In this document: piece by piece, positions 32,805 through 45,593 of the stretch
How the letters are laid out: each line of letters begins with the position of its first letter
Numbering within the stretch: the stretch's first letter is position 1
Source of the DNA: Eutreptiella sp. 'Long Island Sound 2002'
Lineage: Eukaryota > Euglenozoa > Euglenophyceae > Eutreptiales > Eutreptiaceae
Direction of reading: 5' to 3'
DNA length: 64,000 bases
NCBI GenBank assembly: GCA_964036045.1
Contig: OZ038395.1
Location: 4,727,753 to 4,791,752, forward strand
Made by a program: the position numbers and the translations under genes
Notes under the pieces: model-generated
Told to the model about the DNA's origin: nothing
Databases searched by the model: none
What the model saw: the letters and a program-made list of their open reading frames with translations, nothing else

Positions 32805-34107
32805 GATGCATTAAAGGGTAGGCCACGCGAAATGCGCACGGTAAACCTTGTTTAGGTTACCCAGGGGTTCCTCGGTACGTTCCTAAGAGAACCTGAGGAG
32901 TCTCTTAACGCTTGCTTGCTTGACAGGGCGTGTTTGAGGACAGTGTATTATAGGTCACACTGAGAAGCGTATAATACGTGGAGTGTGGCTTGGTTCCTCA
33001 GCCGCAAACACCCCTTCATTGGTCTCTGTTGTACAGGTGGGAGAGGTTCAGGGTGATTGGTGCACGCTGCAGCTGCCTTCGGCGGCTACCCATTCTTCTG
33101 CCCCAGCCAAACAGGGGCGCTGATCACACAATCAATTGACTGCGCCTCAGCCGGAGTGGCGTGGGCAGTTCAACTGCATCGACATCCGCGCTGTGCACGC
33201 AACAAGTGCACCCCTTCCCTCCAAGCCCTAGCAGGGAAACGTGTTGTGACGTCCCTGTTAGGCCGCAGTTGCTTAGCAGCGCTGTGTTCTCTTGTCTTCT
33301 TCACAGGAGGGTCATTAGGACCCGAGACATCATTGACAGCAACACCAAGTAGTGTGTGTAGGGGTTAGGGTCAGCAGGCCTGGCAGGGGTTGAGTGCAAG
33401 TGACGAGTGCTCAGCCTGCCTTCGAAGGCCGGTGGTGGCGTTAGTGAGTGTAGTGTAGTGGTGTCTCCTGTCCCGCGTGCTTTTCCTCGTGGGCAGGGGA
33501 GTGTGTTATCTTTTGGCCTATAGCAAAAATGGGCGTTTTGTATGCCCTTAGCACACTTGGCCACCCCTCCCCTCTAGTAGGTAGGGCTTTTGCCGTCTTC
33601 CCCCAAGGATAGGCGCCAGCACAGAAATTGGGCGCCATAGGAGTGGTAATAGTACCTGATTAGGACCTTCGGTCCGACGTCAGCGAAGCCCGGTCTCCGG
33701 GAGCCACGCCGGGGAGAGAAGTGAGACACACACAGACATACGTAGCACACATAGGGGTATGGTAAACCCTGTAAGGAAGGGTAGAACCCCATGGGTCTGG
33801 ACCAGTCAGGGGTCCTAACGCCGGGCTCGCTTGTCCCCAAGGAGGGAAGACACACCTTGCCTCATAAAACCTTGCTTGACATTCCCCCCTGGTGTAGTAA
33901 GCCACCGTTCTGCGTTGGCTCCCCAAGGTCATTACATCAGGGCAGTTCCCATACAACACATGGTCAACAAGGCATACACTCGCTGGGTGGCTGCAATCCA
34001 GATAAGCGGCCACCTGGCCCACGCTGGAAACCATAAGCATGGGTTTGCAGGGCACAGACAGGGTCAGTGCAGTGCTCAGCACCTGTCAGTAGACTGACAC
34101 AGGGTAA
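32805..34107 (-). other. Conserved noncoding block between pol and ORF3
   Basis: Homologous over about 800 bp to the 3' region of element 1 (21590-22340). Conserved words include GAACCAAGCCACACTCCA and TGACCTATAATACACTGT. It may carry the ORF3 promoter, a splice region or RNA packaging or 3' processing signals. No conserved ORF. Confidence 0.6.
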
Positions 34108-37100
34108 TTAGTTTCGCTTCTTACGCTGGGACATAGTCTCAGCACGGGTTAGGAGCTGTCCCTCGTTGTTCTCAACAAGGTATGTGCGGACGATGGGGTT
34201 GATACTCCCGTCTGGTTGTATGAAGGCTGACATAGGTTCCCAGGTCGCCTCAGACAACCCATAGCCATCCCACAATGTTAGGAATTTCCAGCCCTGTTTA
34301 TACTCGTGGCGAGCAATACCTGCAACCACGTAGTAACCATCGACTGCCATCTCATCGGCAGTCATCTCTTCGAGTTCGTCTGCCTCCTCTGGACTGGCAG
34401 CGTTCTCTAGGTCTATACGCTCGACCTCACTGTCGCTGAGGCGCCACTCATCCGAAGACAAATTGTCAGGGGAGTGATAGTGCCTCAACTCTTTAGGTGC
34501 ACACAGCAGTTCACCACCTAGACGTGGACTGCACCTGACATGGATCCTGGATCCATCTATCCTGATGATACGATAGGGTCCAAAATAAGGGTCCTGTAGG
34601 CAGTTACGTGGCCAGGAGGGTAGGCGTGAATGGTGTACCAAAACAAGGTCACCAACCTTGAAGCTGGCAGGTCGCCGTAGGCGGTTCCGTCGGCTCAGTT
34701 CACGGTCACAAATGTGTCTCAGGTTAGTCCCAGCCTGGTTAGCCAGAGACTGCTTGTGTTCCAGCCAATCTCCCACAGGGCTCTTGAAGTCCTCAGGAAA
34801 GGGGGTTTTCAAGAACCAAGCAGGTCGTCCTCCATGGAACAGTTCGTGGGGGGTGAAACCCGTAGAAGAGCTCCGCTGTGAGTTCATGGTCAGCACTGCT
34901 CAGGGCACTAGGCGTACCCAGTCCTTGGTGCGCTCCTGTTTCATCAGGATTCTTAAGTTTTGCTCCACCACACGGTTCTTTCTCTCACAGAGAGGGTTAG
35001 ACGTGTGGGTATAGGGCACACCTGTGGTTACCTCCACGTTGAGGGCATTTAGCACTCGTTTGTACCACCCAGTGTCACTGCGGATGCGTACATCCTCATC
35101 AGAGTGCACCTGCTTAGGTGCTCCATAGGGTTCGAACCATTGTTCGACCAACATTTTCACAGTCTGCTCACCTGTGATTTTCTTATTGCAAGGGAACACA
35201 CGGGTGAAGCGAGATAGGCCACAGGTGACCACTAGGCAGCTATCATAGCCGCCAAAGCGTGGTAGGCCGTGGATGAAATCCACGTAGAGAAGAGAGTTAG
35301 CACAATAGGGTATGGGTAAGCTGGAGATCAGGCCTCTATCCCTACTACCGCTCTGCTTGCTGGCATGACAGCCACAAGCATCCACAATGGTCTGCATACG
35401 CGACCTCAGTTCAGTCAGGGTTAGACTAGAGTAGAAACACTCACGGAAGAAGTCCACTGAGGGATTAGCGCCAGTGTGACCAGAACTGAGATGGGACCAC
35501 TGTAGGCACCCATCCAGTCGTGCCTCAGGCACCACAATTCGGTCCTCGTAGAAGAGGTACTGATTGTTTTTATACCACGGGTGCCCGTCAATGACACGGG
35601 GTTCGAGACCAGTGCTGAGGGTTTGGAGAATTTCTTCATACTCTGACTGATAGTCGGTTAGACTGCAACCCTCCAGGATTCCAGCAGTGCGCATGGATAG
35701 GTCAAGCTGGACATCCATTCGCTGGAAAGCCTCTCTGGTGAGCGCCTCAGAGCTCTCACCAATAAGCGCATCGAAGTTGTTGCGCGATATATAGTCAGAC
35801 AGTTCATTCTTTATCCCGGGGATATGATGCACTGTCAGCCTGAACTGGCTCAGGTAAGTCCACCACCGTTTTAGCTTTGCTTTCTCTGGTGGTGGGCCCT
35901 TCTGAAAAGACTTCACAGGCTCCTGGTCACACAGCCAGACAATAGGGTTAGATCCCAGGAGTCGGGATTGTGACGAAAGCACCAACATACCGGCCAGGAG
36001 TTCCTGGTCATAGGTGCTGTAATTGGAACGCGCTTGGTTCCATTTCCAATTCCAGTGTCCCAGTGGCACCAGTCGCCACTCACTGGTAGGATAGTCATGT
36101 TTCAACGAACCATCACGGTTCAGTCCACTAGTACGATAATGGCAGTGGGTTAGTTCAGCGGGGTTAAGCTCCTGCCATTGGTAGATCGTACCACCCCCCC
36201 CTACATCACTGGCATCAGTGATCAGGACTATCTCGCCCTCAGGGCGGGGTACTCCCAGGCAGTTGGAGGAGGCAAACTTCTTCTTCAACTCCTGGAAACA
36301 CTCTTCCTCTCTGGCGGTCCACCTCCAGGGAGTAGTTTTCTTGATTAGGTCAGTGAGGGGGGCAGAGGAGTAGGTAAAATTGTGGATGTGACGCCGATAG
36401 AAATTACAGGCGCGCACAAAACTCCTCACGTCGTGTAGACCCTTCTTAGGGTCATCGCGAATCTGCAAGTCCTGTAGGGGCTGCATCTTAGACGCGGCTG
36501 GTTTCCACCAACCATACCCCACGTCGAAACCCAACTATTCCATCTCCTCTTTCATAAACTCACATTTTTCGAGTTTGATTCGGAGATGGTTTTCTTGACA
36601 GACAATGAAAAATTCACGGAGGAGAAGGACATGGTCCTCTTTGGTGTTAGTACCCAAACTCACGTCGTCGATTTGAGCCTCCATTTCTGCACCCCGGGAA
36701 ATCAACTCCTGTACTAGAGGCCTGCGCCTCAGTATGTACAAAATTTTGTTCATAAGGTCTTGGAAGAGCGCTGGGGCATTAGCCACCCCGAAAGGCATAA
36801 CCTTCCACTTAAAGACACGGCCTTTAGGGGTTATAAAAGCCAGCAGCTCCTGAGCTGCGGCGGTTAGGTCCACCTGCCAGAAACCAGAGCGTTTGTCCAT
36901 TTTGGTCTTGTACCTGCATTTGGCAATACGCTCCAGGGTATTTTCCATGTTAGGAATACTCCCTGAGTGGTTCTGGGTTTTCTTGTTGACCTCACCATAG
37001 TGTACAACCAGTCGTAGGGCAGTCGACCCTGGTTTGGCAACCAGGAAACAGGGACTGCAGTGATGGGGGTAGTCCCCCTGCTTATATTCTTCAACGAGGC

Positions 37101-38750
37101 CAGCATCAATACATTCCTGGATCTGGCGCTCGATTTCTTCAACCTGTTCCTGTGAAGCGGGATAGGGACGACGCCTCACTCGCGTCTTTTCAAATTCAGG
37201 TTTCAGTTTCAGGTCCATCTGGACCAGTTTTTTACAAGAGAGGGGAGGCGGCAATGCGCCGAACACCTCCTCATAGGTTGCCCATAGTGCAGAGAATACA
37301 CTAGTGGTATCTCAGGATCAGACAGCGTATAGGAATCATCGTCCTCCTCAGACCAGATGGAGGATTTCCAGGTCTGTCTGAGGTATTGCAGCCGCTCTTG
37401 GCGCTCAATACCTTCGGCCTTCAGGTACAACAGCCGCCGGAGTTCCTGAGTGTCATGCTCAGACAATGGCATGTTATTAGCAGCAGGCCGTGCCAGAGCA
37501 TCAGGACTCCGGGCCACGGGTTCACCTGTGTGCAAAGGCTGCATGTGTAGCACTGGCTTCCCAACAGGGGAAGCGGGTTCAGGGGTTGACTCTAGATCTA
37601 CCTCCTCTAGCAACAGCTGGGCTAGGAAGGCACTGTGTTTTAGGTCAACACGGCTGGGATCAACAGGAGGGATAGTGCTGGCAATCTCAGACAGCTGGTC
37701 GTCAGCATCCTCCTTTACAGCTGCAGGTTCCAGATGGTCATCGGGAGACTCACACCCTGTAAGTGTGGCACATAGGTGCTCAGGAGATCGATTTTTGAGA
37801 TCAAAAAGGGTCAGGCCACGATTTTCGGCCACGACCTCTTTCAGTAGCACCTAGTCTAGGTCACACACGGGTACAGGATTGAGAGATCCATCGACGATGG
37901 ACAGGAAACTGGCCCACTCAGGGGCCTGCATAGCTGTGTCTGGGTCCTCAGGCACATAGATGGGGCCGTCGGGGAGTTGCACTCTTCCCACGGTCATTCG
38001 ATCTAGCATACGGCGCCAGTAAGTATGTTCACCAGAGCAGCCCCAGTCAGGGGTGCACATGACAACCCTTCCTCCCTCATAAGCGATTTTGGTTAGAACC
38101 TTCGCGAGCAGGGAGAAGGGAGGGTTAGCATACGCTAGGCCCATTGCTTTCCAGAAGAAACGGAAAGCATTGTTCAGTTGTTTCGAGCAGTACAACTGCA
38201 TGATGTGCTGTTGTTGGCTCGCAAACAATTCCACCTGGATCTCATCCAGGTTCACCTGAAGGGCGGCCAGTCCATTTTCAAGAACGTGACGGGCCAATTG
38301 GTAGTTTTCAGTACGATACTTAGTCTTGGATGCGTAGCGCAGCCCAGACTCTTTTCGTCCTGACAGCTCCAAAGGTACGGAGAATAGCCCACTGCCAAAG
38401 TCGCAGTGCAAAGAATAGGGACGCTGGAGAGACAGTATTTTCACCTGGGGGTTTCTTCGTAGGAAGTCGGTACCAATGACGATGTCAAAGGCGTCGGTGT
38501 CCAACACTCTGCAGTGTTTGGTCACGGTTTCGTCGCCCAGGCATATAGTCACATCGTCCCCCCCCAAGGAATGGATGGTACGCCCATTCCCTACTCTTAT
38601 GGCCACGGTCTTAGTTTTCTTGAAAGTCTTTAGCAGGCGCCAGGCCAGTATGGAAAGTGTTGCACCGGTGTCAAGCACCGCTCGAAAAACTTGATTTCCG
38701 ATTTTCACGAGGATCCAGAAAACCAAGTCCTCCTGTTCAGAGCCGCCCCC
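34108..38750 (-). pseudogene. pol: pol of element 2: PR, Dam-like, RT, RNase H, IN, chromodomain
   Basis: Same domain order as element 1. Protease DTGATLSIL near 38660. The Dam-like domain is better preserved here: VELFASQQQHIMQLYCS, then AYANPPFS, then GRVVMCTPDW, about 38000-38300. TAG at 37851-37853 ends the first open part. The frame shifts by one between about 37290 and 37316, just before RT. RT runs about 37240-36540 with TKMDKRSGFWQVD and QIDD. TAG at 36535-36537 replaces the Tyr of element 1. RNase H and integrase follow, with the last Cys of the HHCC finger missing. TGA at 34900-34902 interrupts the integrase. The C-terminal part (34108-34896) contains GDLVLVHHSRL and a chromodomain (YKQGWKFLTLWDGYG, then EATWEP). 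Not functional as one polyprotein without recoding. Confidence 0.92.
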
Positions 38751-40987
38751 CTACTCCTCATCAGGGAACTTGACATCCACCCCTGCAGCAATGAGGGACC
38801 TGGCCATCCAGGCCAAGCGTCTCTTCTTGGAGTTATTCCCCTCAGGGGTAGCGTTATCCCCCTGGGAGCATTCTTGGGTTCACCTGCGGCAGGAGCGGGT
38901 GTAGCAGCAGGAGTGGGTGTAGCCACGGGCGCTGATGAGCGCCTCTGGGGGTTAGGGGGTCCATTTTTGCCACCCCCCTTCCCACCTCCTTTACCACCTT
39001 TATCCCCATTCGGGGGATTTCTGGTGGGTGTTTGGGTCTTCTGGCGTTCGGCCTCCTGACGCTTGAGTTTATCACTCTCGCGTTTCTTTATGCGACGTTC
39101 GTCCTCGTAGTGACGACGTTTGCCACAATACCCACAGGTGATGGTACACCTGAAATGATCCTGATGGGTCACAGCTTTCCCATCCTTGGTATGCTGCTGT
39201 CGTTTCATCTGCAGCATACAGCTACTGCGATGATCGCAGTCAGAGGCATGACAAGGCCCCCCCTTGTCATTGACAGGTTTGCAGTAGAACAGAGGGGGTG
39301 TACCTGCATCAGGTTTAACCTCATTCATGGCAGGTAGGTTACCCCCCCCTTTACCACCTCCCTGGTTGGTGTTAGTGGGATTTTTAGGCCCTTTCCCTGC
39401 GCCACGTTCGGGGGTAGGGGTACCACCTCGACCCAAATGCTTCTTGAGGAATTTCTCCATGTAAGAGTCATTCTCTCTCTCAAGACCTAGCTCAATCAAG
39501 AGGTCCACCAGTTCATCGTACGAGTGGTTCCTAGTCTTCCTCTCAGAGGTAGAGCGGCAATCATCCCACGTACGTTGGGGGATCTTACTCATGAGCCACA
39601 GGTGTGGTTCAGTGGCTCCGTAGGAGCCCACGTTCATCCGTGAAAAGAGATACTCCAAGTCGCACACGTATTCAGAGATTCGCGCAGCGGAAGGAAACTC
39701 AGGGAGCATAGGTAGCTCCTCTATCTGTGTGCGCACACTGAGGTCAGTCTCATAGACTGGGAACGTTTTCACCAACCTCTGGAGTACCTCTGCCCAGGTG
39801 GAACAGGTTTTCACAATCTATTTCACCTGTTTTTGCAAAATTTTCTTTTTGCATGAGCGTTTGAGCAGTGAACATTTGGTGGCCACATCCACATGGGATT
39901 GGCCAGTCAGCAAAAGAAACTCAGCAAATTGTTCTGCCCATTCGGGCAGATTTTTGGGGTCGAACTCCGGCAATTCCAACTGGATGTTCGCCCGGGCAAT
40001 AGGTCTGCCCGTCTTCCCACCCCCCGGAGTTAGGCCAGAAGGTGATACGCCGGCAAGAGGTTCCAATGCTGACAGCCCTCTTTTCTCAGTCTCTGTGACA
40101 GGCAAGTCCTGTAGTTCAGCCATGGGCACTGTCCTGGCACGGGGGTGAAAGGGGCTGGGGCAAGTGACCTCAGGCAACAGCCTTGAGACCCTTGATCTCT
40201 TAAGATCTTCGGCCAGGGTACTCAGTCCGGGAGAGGGGGAGGACAACTCTGGCTTGGGTAAAGGTTTTGCAATACCCAGTTTCGCCTTAATGGCCTCCGA
40301 TAGGGCCGTCACATCTGGATCTTCCGATCCTGACAGAAGTTTGGCCAACAGTTCGGCCATATGATCCAGGGCACCATAGGTTGGCCTTGGATGATGTTGT
40401 TCCTCAACTCGAGTCGGGCCCACTTCGGGAGCCCCTGGGGTTGGACAACATGCTCTTGGATACTCGGGTCTCGGTCGTCTTGGCAGGGATGCTGTCTTGG
40501 CTCTGTTGGACGGCGGGCCAGAGTGCGTGTAGGACCCTAGGTCTGTACGTGGTCTGGATCCGTGTACTGCCAATGGCTCCTCACCATCTTCTCCACGGAT
40601 GGATTTGTAGTACTCCTCATGGAGGATGTATTCATCCATCTTCTTCCTCAGCTCTTCGTATTCCCCAGGGCCTCCCATCGGTGTTGAGGATGATGCCGGA
40701 CAGGCGGATCGGGAAACTGAGGCTGCTACGCGTTTGTGGAGATGAGAGAGGGTGTCTCCACCGTGGGCCGCTAAGGTCTCGGTGGTAAGGATTGTTTTTT
40801 CTTCCGCCCTTCTGCGTTCTGGATCTCCTTGGGACCCAGATGCGCCACTGAGATGTGGAGCTCGGTAAGGTGGTTCACTCATAGGGTGGGCCATGCTGCC
40901 CATTTGTACTTGGACAGTTCTTATGGGCCAGGTCCTGACGCTTGGCGTGGACATGATGAACTTGTTGTTGAGCTTTGTGTGCTGCAC
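38751..40987 (-). pseudogene. gag: gag of element 2, disrupted
   Basis: Open from 40987 to TAG at 39818-39820, where element 1 has Gln (KQVRQIV), then open again in the same frame. The capsid-like block (LELPEF..., then PQRTWDDCRSTSERK) aligns with element 1. The zinc knuckle CGYCGKRRHYEDER has lost its last Cys (now Arg). The tail that should lead to pol (KKRRLAWMARSL...PDEE) lies in another frame, so a one-base shift sits between about 38890 and 39100. Gag ends at TAG 38751-38753, immediately followed in frame by pol, at the position equivalent to the TGA of element 1. No earlier start with better support was found. Confidence 0.85.
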
Positions 40988-41024
40988 TTCTTCTCAGGGT
41001 CGGTTCCAAAGGTCACAAGGGACT

Positions 41025-41037
41025 GTCTCTGCTACCG
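41025..41037 (-). other. Primer-binding site of element 2
   Basis: On the minus strand GGTAGCAGAGAC follows the 5' LTR, complementary to the 3' end of an initiator-Met tRNA ending in CTCTGCTACCA. The preceding base is C here where T is expected. Confidence 0.75.
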
Positions 41038-41745
41038 GAAAGATGTCCTTGATTAATGCCCTAGATATTTTGATGAAATCCTGCGGGTTTTGAAGTTGAA
41101 AACCCAAACCAAAGCAGCAAGTAGAGCAGGAACAGGATGTGGATCGAATCAATGATTGGTTTTGGAATCCAGTGTAACACAGAAGGGCTGCAGATAGACA
41201 AAGCAGGTATAAACACAAAGAGTCAATCACAAATGGATAATACAAAAGATTTCATATGAAAACTGGACTGACTCTGGCCTCCAAGATAGCATCAGGCACT
41301 TCATGTGCACTCTTTTGGGTGAAATGGTGCTGGTTAGGAATATGGGGCATAGATGTCAGGCCAACACAGAAAATGACTTGGCCAAGCAACTGAATTCAAA
41401 AACAGTTAAAAAGTAGGACCACAATAAGTGGTAGAAACAATTGAGTATAGGGGTCTTGGGGTGGGAGACCACTAGGCTTAACCTCCAAGGCGTAAAGCAT
41501 GAAATGCCTATTTTATTTCGGTATATCCTCCATGAAGGAAGGTACCTCCGCTCAGTTGAGTGGTAGGGGTGAACTTCATGGGGGGCTAGGGTTACAACCC
41601 TAGTAACTTTGAAAAAGTGTACCAAAAGCTTCAAAAGAGGGATAAAAATACTTAAGTTAGTCTTAGCATCAACAAAAGGGTTTTAAGGGGGGCTTGGCCT
41701 GGATCAAGCCCTCCAAGAAAGACATGGCAGTGACTTTTTCTTACT
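41037..41745 (-). repeat. 5' LTR of element 2
   Basis: 709 bp. Twelve substitutions against the 3' LTR, counting the last base (C here, T in the other copy). Confidence 0.9.
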
Positions 41746-41750
41746 CTTGT

Positions 41751-44700
41751 TAGTTGGTAGCAAACCACAAAATCAGGCTTTCCAAGGCCGATCTCGGCAA
41801 TTTTAACACCGGTTTCCATTGCCAGATTTTAGGTGTCATCACAGTTTTGTACCTCCAAGAATAAGATTTCTAGTGCAGCTATTGTTGATGGTCAAATGCA
41901 TTGGAGACAGGGGACAAAATCAACGCCATTAAACGAATGTTGAATGTTAAAGTTAATGGATAACATTGGTCATAAAGCCATGGTCATGAATTTGGGTGTT
42001 TCAGGTGAGTGTTCATGTCAAGAAGATGTGAAGTGGTTCTTTGTACAGTAGAGTTTTGTGGAATGTGGAATGGGTGTTATTGGTGGACAAGTAAATGTGA
42101 TTTGTAAGTGTTGCAATTACAAAAAATGTCAATTGGCAGCATAACCAAAGGCATACCCTACATTGGGGTTACATTACTGCATTTTTTTTACCATGGTGCT
42201 AATATTTTATGTGTCCTAGAAATCCTACACACCATTGACCTTGACCTTAGATTAAGCTTCACCATTTTCAACAAATGCACCCAAGGCAAACCACATTGCA
42301 CGGCAATCGTTTTGAAAAACACTTTGTCTTCTTTTGAGGTAAAATACCACGTACCAACATCAACGGCTTCTTTTTTTCGCATGGCACCTTGTCTGTCCGG
42401 ATATAGTTCATTTTGTATGCTCTATTGCATCCATGAAGCCGGTGGATATATATATATATATATGTTTGGTGCCGCGGCTACCTAATGTGCAGTGTATATG
42501 GCGGATGGAAAAGGGAAAGGGTGGCATATTGAAGTCCATGTAGAGGCAATGAACGGTTTTCAAAAACATTTTCATGCTCGTTGGTTGCTTTTAGCCTCCA
42601 AGAGTGAAGACTATTCTGGTTTGTTGGTTTTTCAGGGTGAGGACTTGCTTGTGATGTGCAGCCCTTTTGGCAGAGAGTGCATCTTCGAAGACTATGCAAT
42701 TCTATGTATGCCTAGCGCAAAAGAATTGCCATGGTTTATCCGAGTGATAAATTATATCAAAACCACTTAGGCGGCGAAACCAACAACCCTAGCACACCAA
42801 CTCAATCACATTTGAAGCAGGTGGCGAAAGTCATGGTAAGTCAAAAGCCTCCTCTGCAAGTGTGATTTTGCACTCAAACTCAAACAATTTTTGTAAATTT
42901 TCTTTGTTTTTCAATGACTCCAATAGGTGCAGTGAGGCAATTTTTGCTTTTTGGAATGTGTTTTTGCACGCTTTGGAGTACCTTGACTTTGGGGTGCACT
43001 GACTCTGGAAAGACATTTCTAGCTAGTAGCGGTTTTAGCCGGTGGTGGCGTGAGCATTGTTGTTGGTGATGTATTTTGCACACCAGCCATGCTGATGATT
43101 GCGTTGCCAATGGCGGCAGTCATGATGATAGAAACGGAGGCAATTAACAAAGTAGGGCAGCCGGCAAGAATTCGGACTAGGATTACATATGCCTCATGGC
43201 GCACTTTCCCTGCTGGTGACATTCAGATATTGACACTAGTGTCCATTTGTGCACCTTGCCACAAATGCGTTGGTTGTGTCATCCCCAATGCCAATATTGC
43301 TCAACCTCAGGATGGAGAGTCGCCAGTACTTCATGTTGCAGAAAATCCAAATGTGTTTTGTAATAGCCTCAAAACCACGCAAATATCCCAAATCAGACAC
43401 ACACCGGCCGACCAAAGATCAAAAGCGAAAGCAGCAAGTCCACTAACCATTTTTGGCCATTGCTACAATGTCTTTTACAACTTTAACCTCACATGCAAAA
43501 ACTTGCATAGGCACAACCAGTGGTGTCATAGATTAAGATGCACTCAAGCATAGTACACTAAGATGTATTCATGTTGGAGACTTGGGCCTTATCTCCGAAT
43601 TGGGAAACATATTGGTGACAACGTCAACTGAAAACGTGTTGTTAAACGTTCGGCAAAAGATCCTACAATCTACACCCCTTCTTTGCTTCATTTGCTTCGC
43701 TGCATTGGTGTGCGGCTCTTTTTTAAACCCCTGGTTTGTTTGGTTTTAGTGAATGGACGATGCACATTGCGTTTTTGGGACGTTTGGGACAGTGTGTACA
43801 CATTGCCAGTACCCCCCTATATCAGGCACAGTGCACGCAATTTTGGATGTTTTTTCATTGTTTATGCTGCCCCCCTTTTTGAGAGGACTCCTGCGAAGTC
43901 AGCGAATAGTGCACCCGAAGAGAATCTAGTCCTGGCGCCTGGACAAACACATTGTCAGCAATCGATGGCTGTTTCCTCATTTTGCATTGCATTGCATCTT
44001 GGCAGCAGTTGGCAGCAATCTGTCATGAGCGATTGATATCACAGGGGAAAATTGAACACTTGAACCCTGAGGTGAACATGATGTTGTGCAACATCAATGC
44101 TTTGATGTCAAATTTCAGGGGAAATTGGAGTGAATTGGTTAATTTGCTGTGGGAAACACATAGAATTCATGAAAAAAAAACTGTTCGATTCCAGAAATAT
44201 TTCTCAGGATCTTCCCTTCAATGGAGCTAATGGAGCTAGCCACACTGGATTCTTCACCAACTGGGTGGTGAAAATTCGTTTGGAAATTCATTTCACCACA
44301 CACAAACAGCAACGGTGGAGCATGGCGACACCTCGACAGCTGCCAGAGCTGCAAATACAATCTGATGCATATGGAGAATCTTGACATGTAGAACCTTGCG
44401 AATAGTAAGCAAATGACCATGCAATCATGCCGTCTACCTCGCAATTGCCAAAGGTCAAGCAGCGTTGGCACAAAATGAAAAGCAGCGGTGACAACAAACG
44501 GAGAGGTGATGTGACAATCGACACCCCAGTAGTTTGAATTGCTTGCAGCAGATGGCACACCAACGAGGGTGCTGAAGAGACTACCAATAGTGAACGCTGG
44601 GTTAGATATATTCTGGCGTTTGGACCACATTTTCACTCACCGCCAAATGGTTCAGCTGTGCCACTTCCAAAATGGACTTGTTGCATATCTCTGGCATCAG

Positions 44701-45415
44701 CATTAGATTTGCACATGCGTGTCTTTTCAGAGGGTGGATAATGCCATCGATAGGGCCAGGCATCTCCCACGTGGCCCTACCTGCAATGCAGTGCAGGATC
44801 CACAACCCTTCCCGAAACTGTCAGCAACCTTTGACAACCCACCCTTCTTTCCACAATACCATACACCTCACACACTTCGGACGTGTTGCAATTCTGTTTT
44901 TCTGAAAACAGCACCTTTTGGTCAGCTCCTAACATGGCCGTACATTCAGGGCCACATTCTTGCTTGAGGATAAAAAAAAAGTGGGATGGGTCTGCGGTGT
45001 TACCAAAACCTGTTCAAATGAACGCCGGCGTTCCTGAAATGCCTCTCAGTAAAACGATGCGCTCCACGGGATACATAAAAGTGGGTCATCTGTTGGGTTA
45101 AATGACTTTGGTCACACACAGATGGTCCTAAACCAGGGCTGTGGAGGTTGACAACCAGCATTTGCGAAATGGGAACAACATTTGCCCCCCCGATCCCCCC
45201 ACATGCACACATCATCGTGGCCTCCTCCTCGCCGAGACCAGAGCAAAATGAACATTGCAAACAGCTGCCCCCATTTATCAGTCTGGCCGGCCGTTACCGC
45301 CTGCTGCAACACCCAGGCAACCTGACTAAGTTCGCATCCTGCAGCCATAACCATACACAACACACCGCAGCAGTGGCTCACGTAGCGAACGCTTCTGCCC
45401 TGGGGCAGGCAGCAC
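41751..45415. other. Downstream flank of RPN5, no supported gene
   Basis: Several ORFs of 60-165 codons, none recognised. A 92-codon ORF at 42492-42770 (plus) is the most protein-like but shows no clear domain. A TA microsatellite lies at 42446-42462. The RPN5 3' untranslated region and polyadenylation site should lie just left of 45416. Confidence 0.4.
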
Positions 45416-45593
45416 TCAAGCCTTTGCTTTTCCCTTCCCCTTGTGCACCATCTGCTCCTTGGTGATCAGGTGGCACGTGGTGCCCATGAGATTCAGGACC
45501 TCATTGACACCATCTGCCCATTTGTTGAGCTGCTGTGCAGTGTTTGTGTGCTGAGTGAAATCGATGATACCGTCCATGCGGTTAATCTTGGCA
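45416..45593 (-). CDS. RPN5: RPN5 exon 8 (C-terminus)
   Basis: Acceptor CTTTGCAG, then the phase-2 completion codon and KINRMDGIIDFTQHTN; ends GKGKAKA-TGA. The C-terminal helix with LITKEQMVHK is the part that joins the lid helical bundle in the family. The Lys/Gly tail is extra. Confidence 0.9.

Larger units (their letters stand above)
29173..41745 (-). mobile_element. Ty3/gypsy chromovirus (element 2) with extra ORF
   Basis: A 12.6-kb element on the minus strand. LTRs of 709 bp at 41037-41745 (5') and 29173-29881 (3'), flanked by a perfect target duplication CTTGT (29168-29172 and 41746-41750). LTR ends read AGTAAGAAA...CTTTCT on the sense strand, as in element 1. A primer-binding site GGTAGCAGAG follows the 5' LTR and a G-rich tract precedes the 3' LTR. 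Order: gag, stop, protease, Dam-like domain, RT, RNase H, integrase, chromodomain, conserved noncoding block, ORF3, 1.7 kb of noncoding DNA, LTR. The LTRs differ at about 12 positions (98.3%), so it looks somewhat older than element 1. Confidence 0.92.

Noticed and set aside
31736-32839. Alternative 367-codon ORF overlapping ORF3 in another frame
   Set aside because: It has no domain; the zinc ribbon and orderly repeat are in the 31575-32804 frame. It is open because the DNA repeat lacks stops in two frames.
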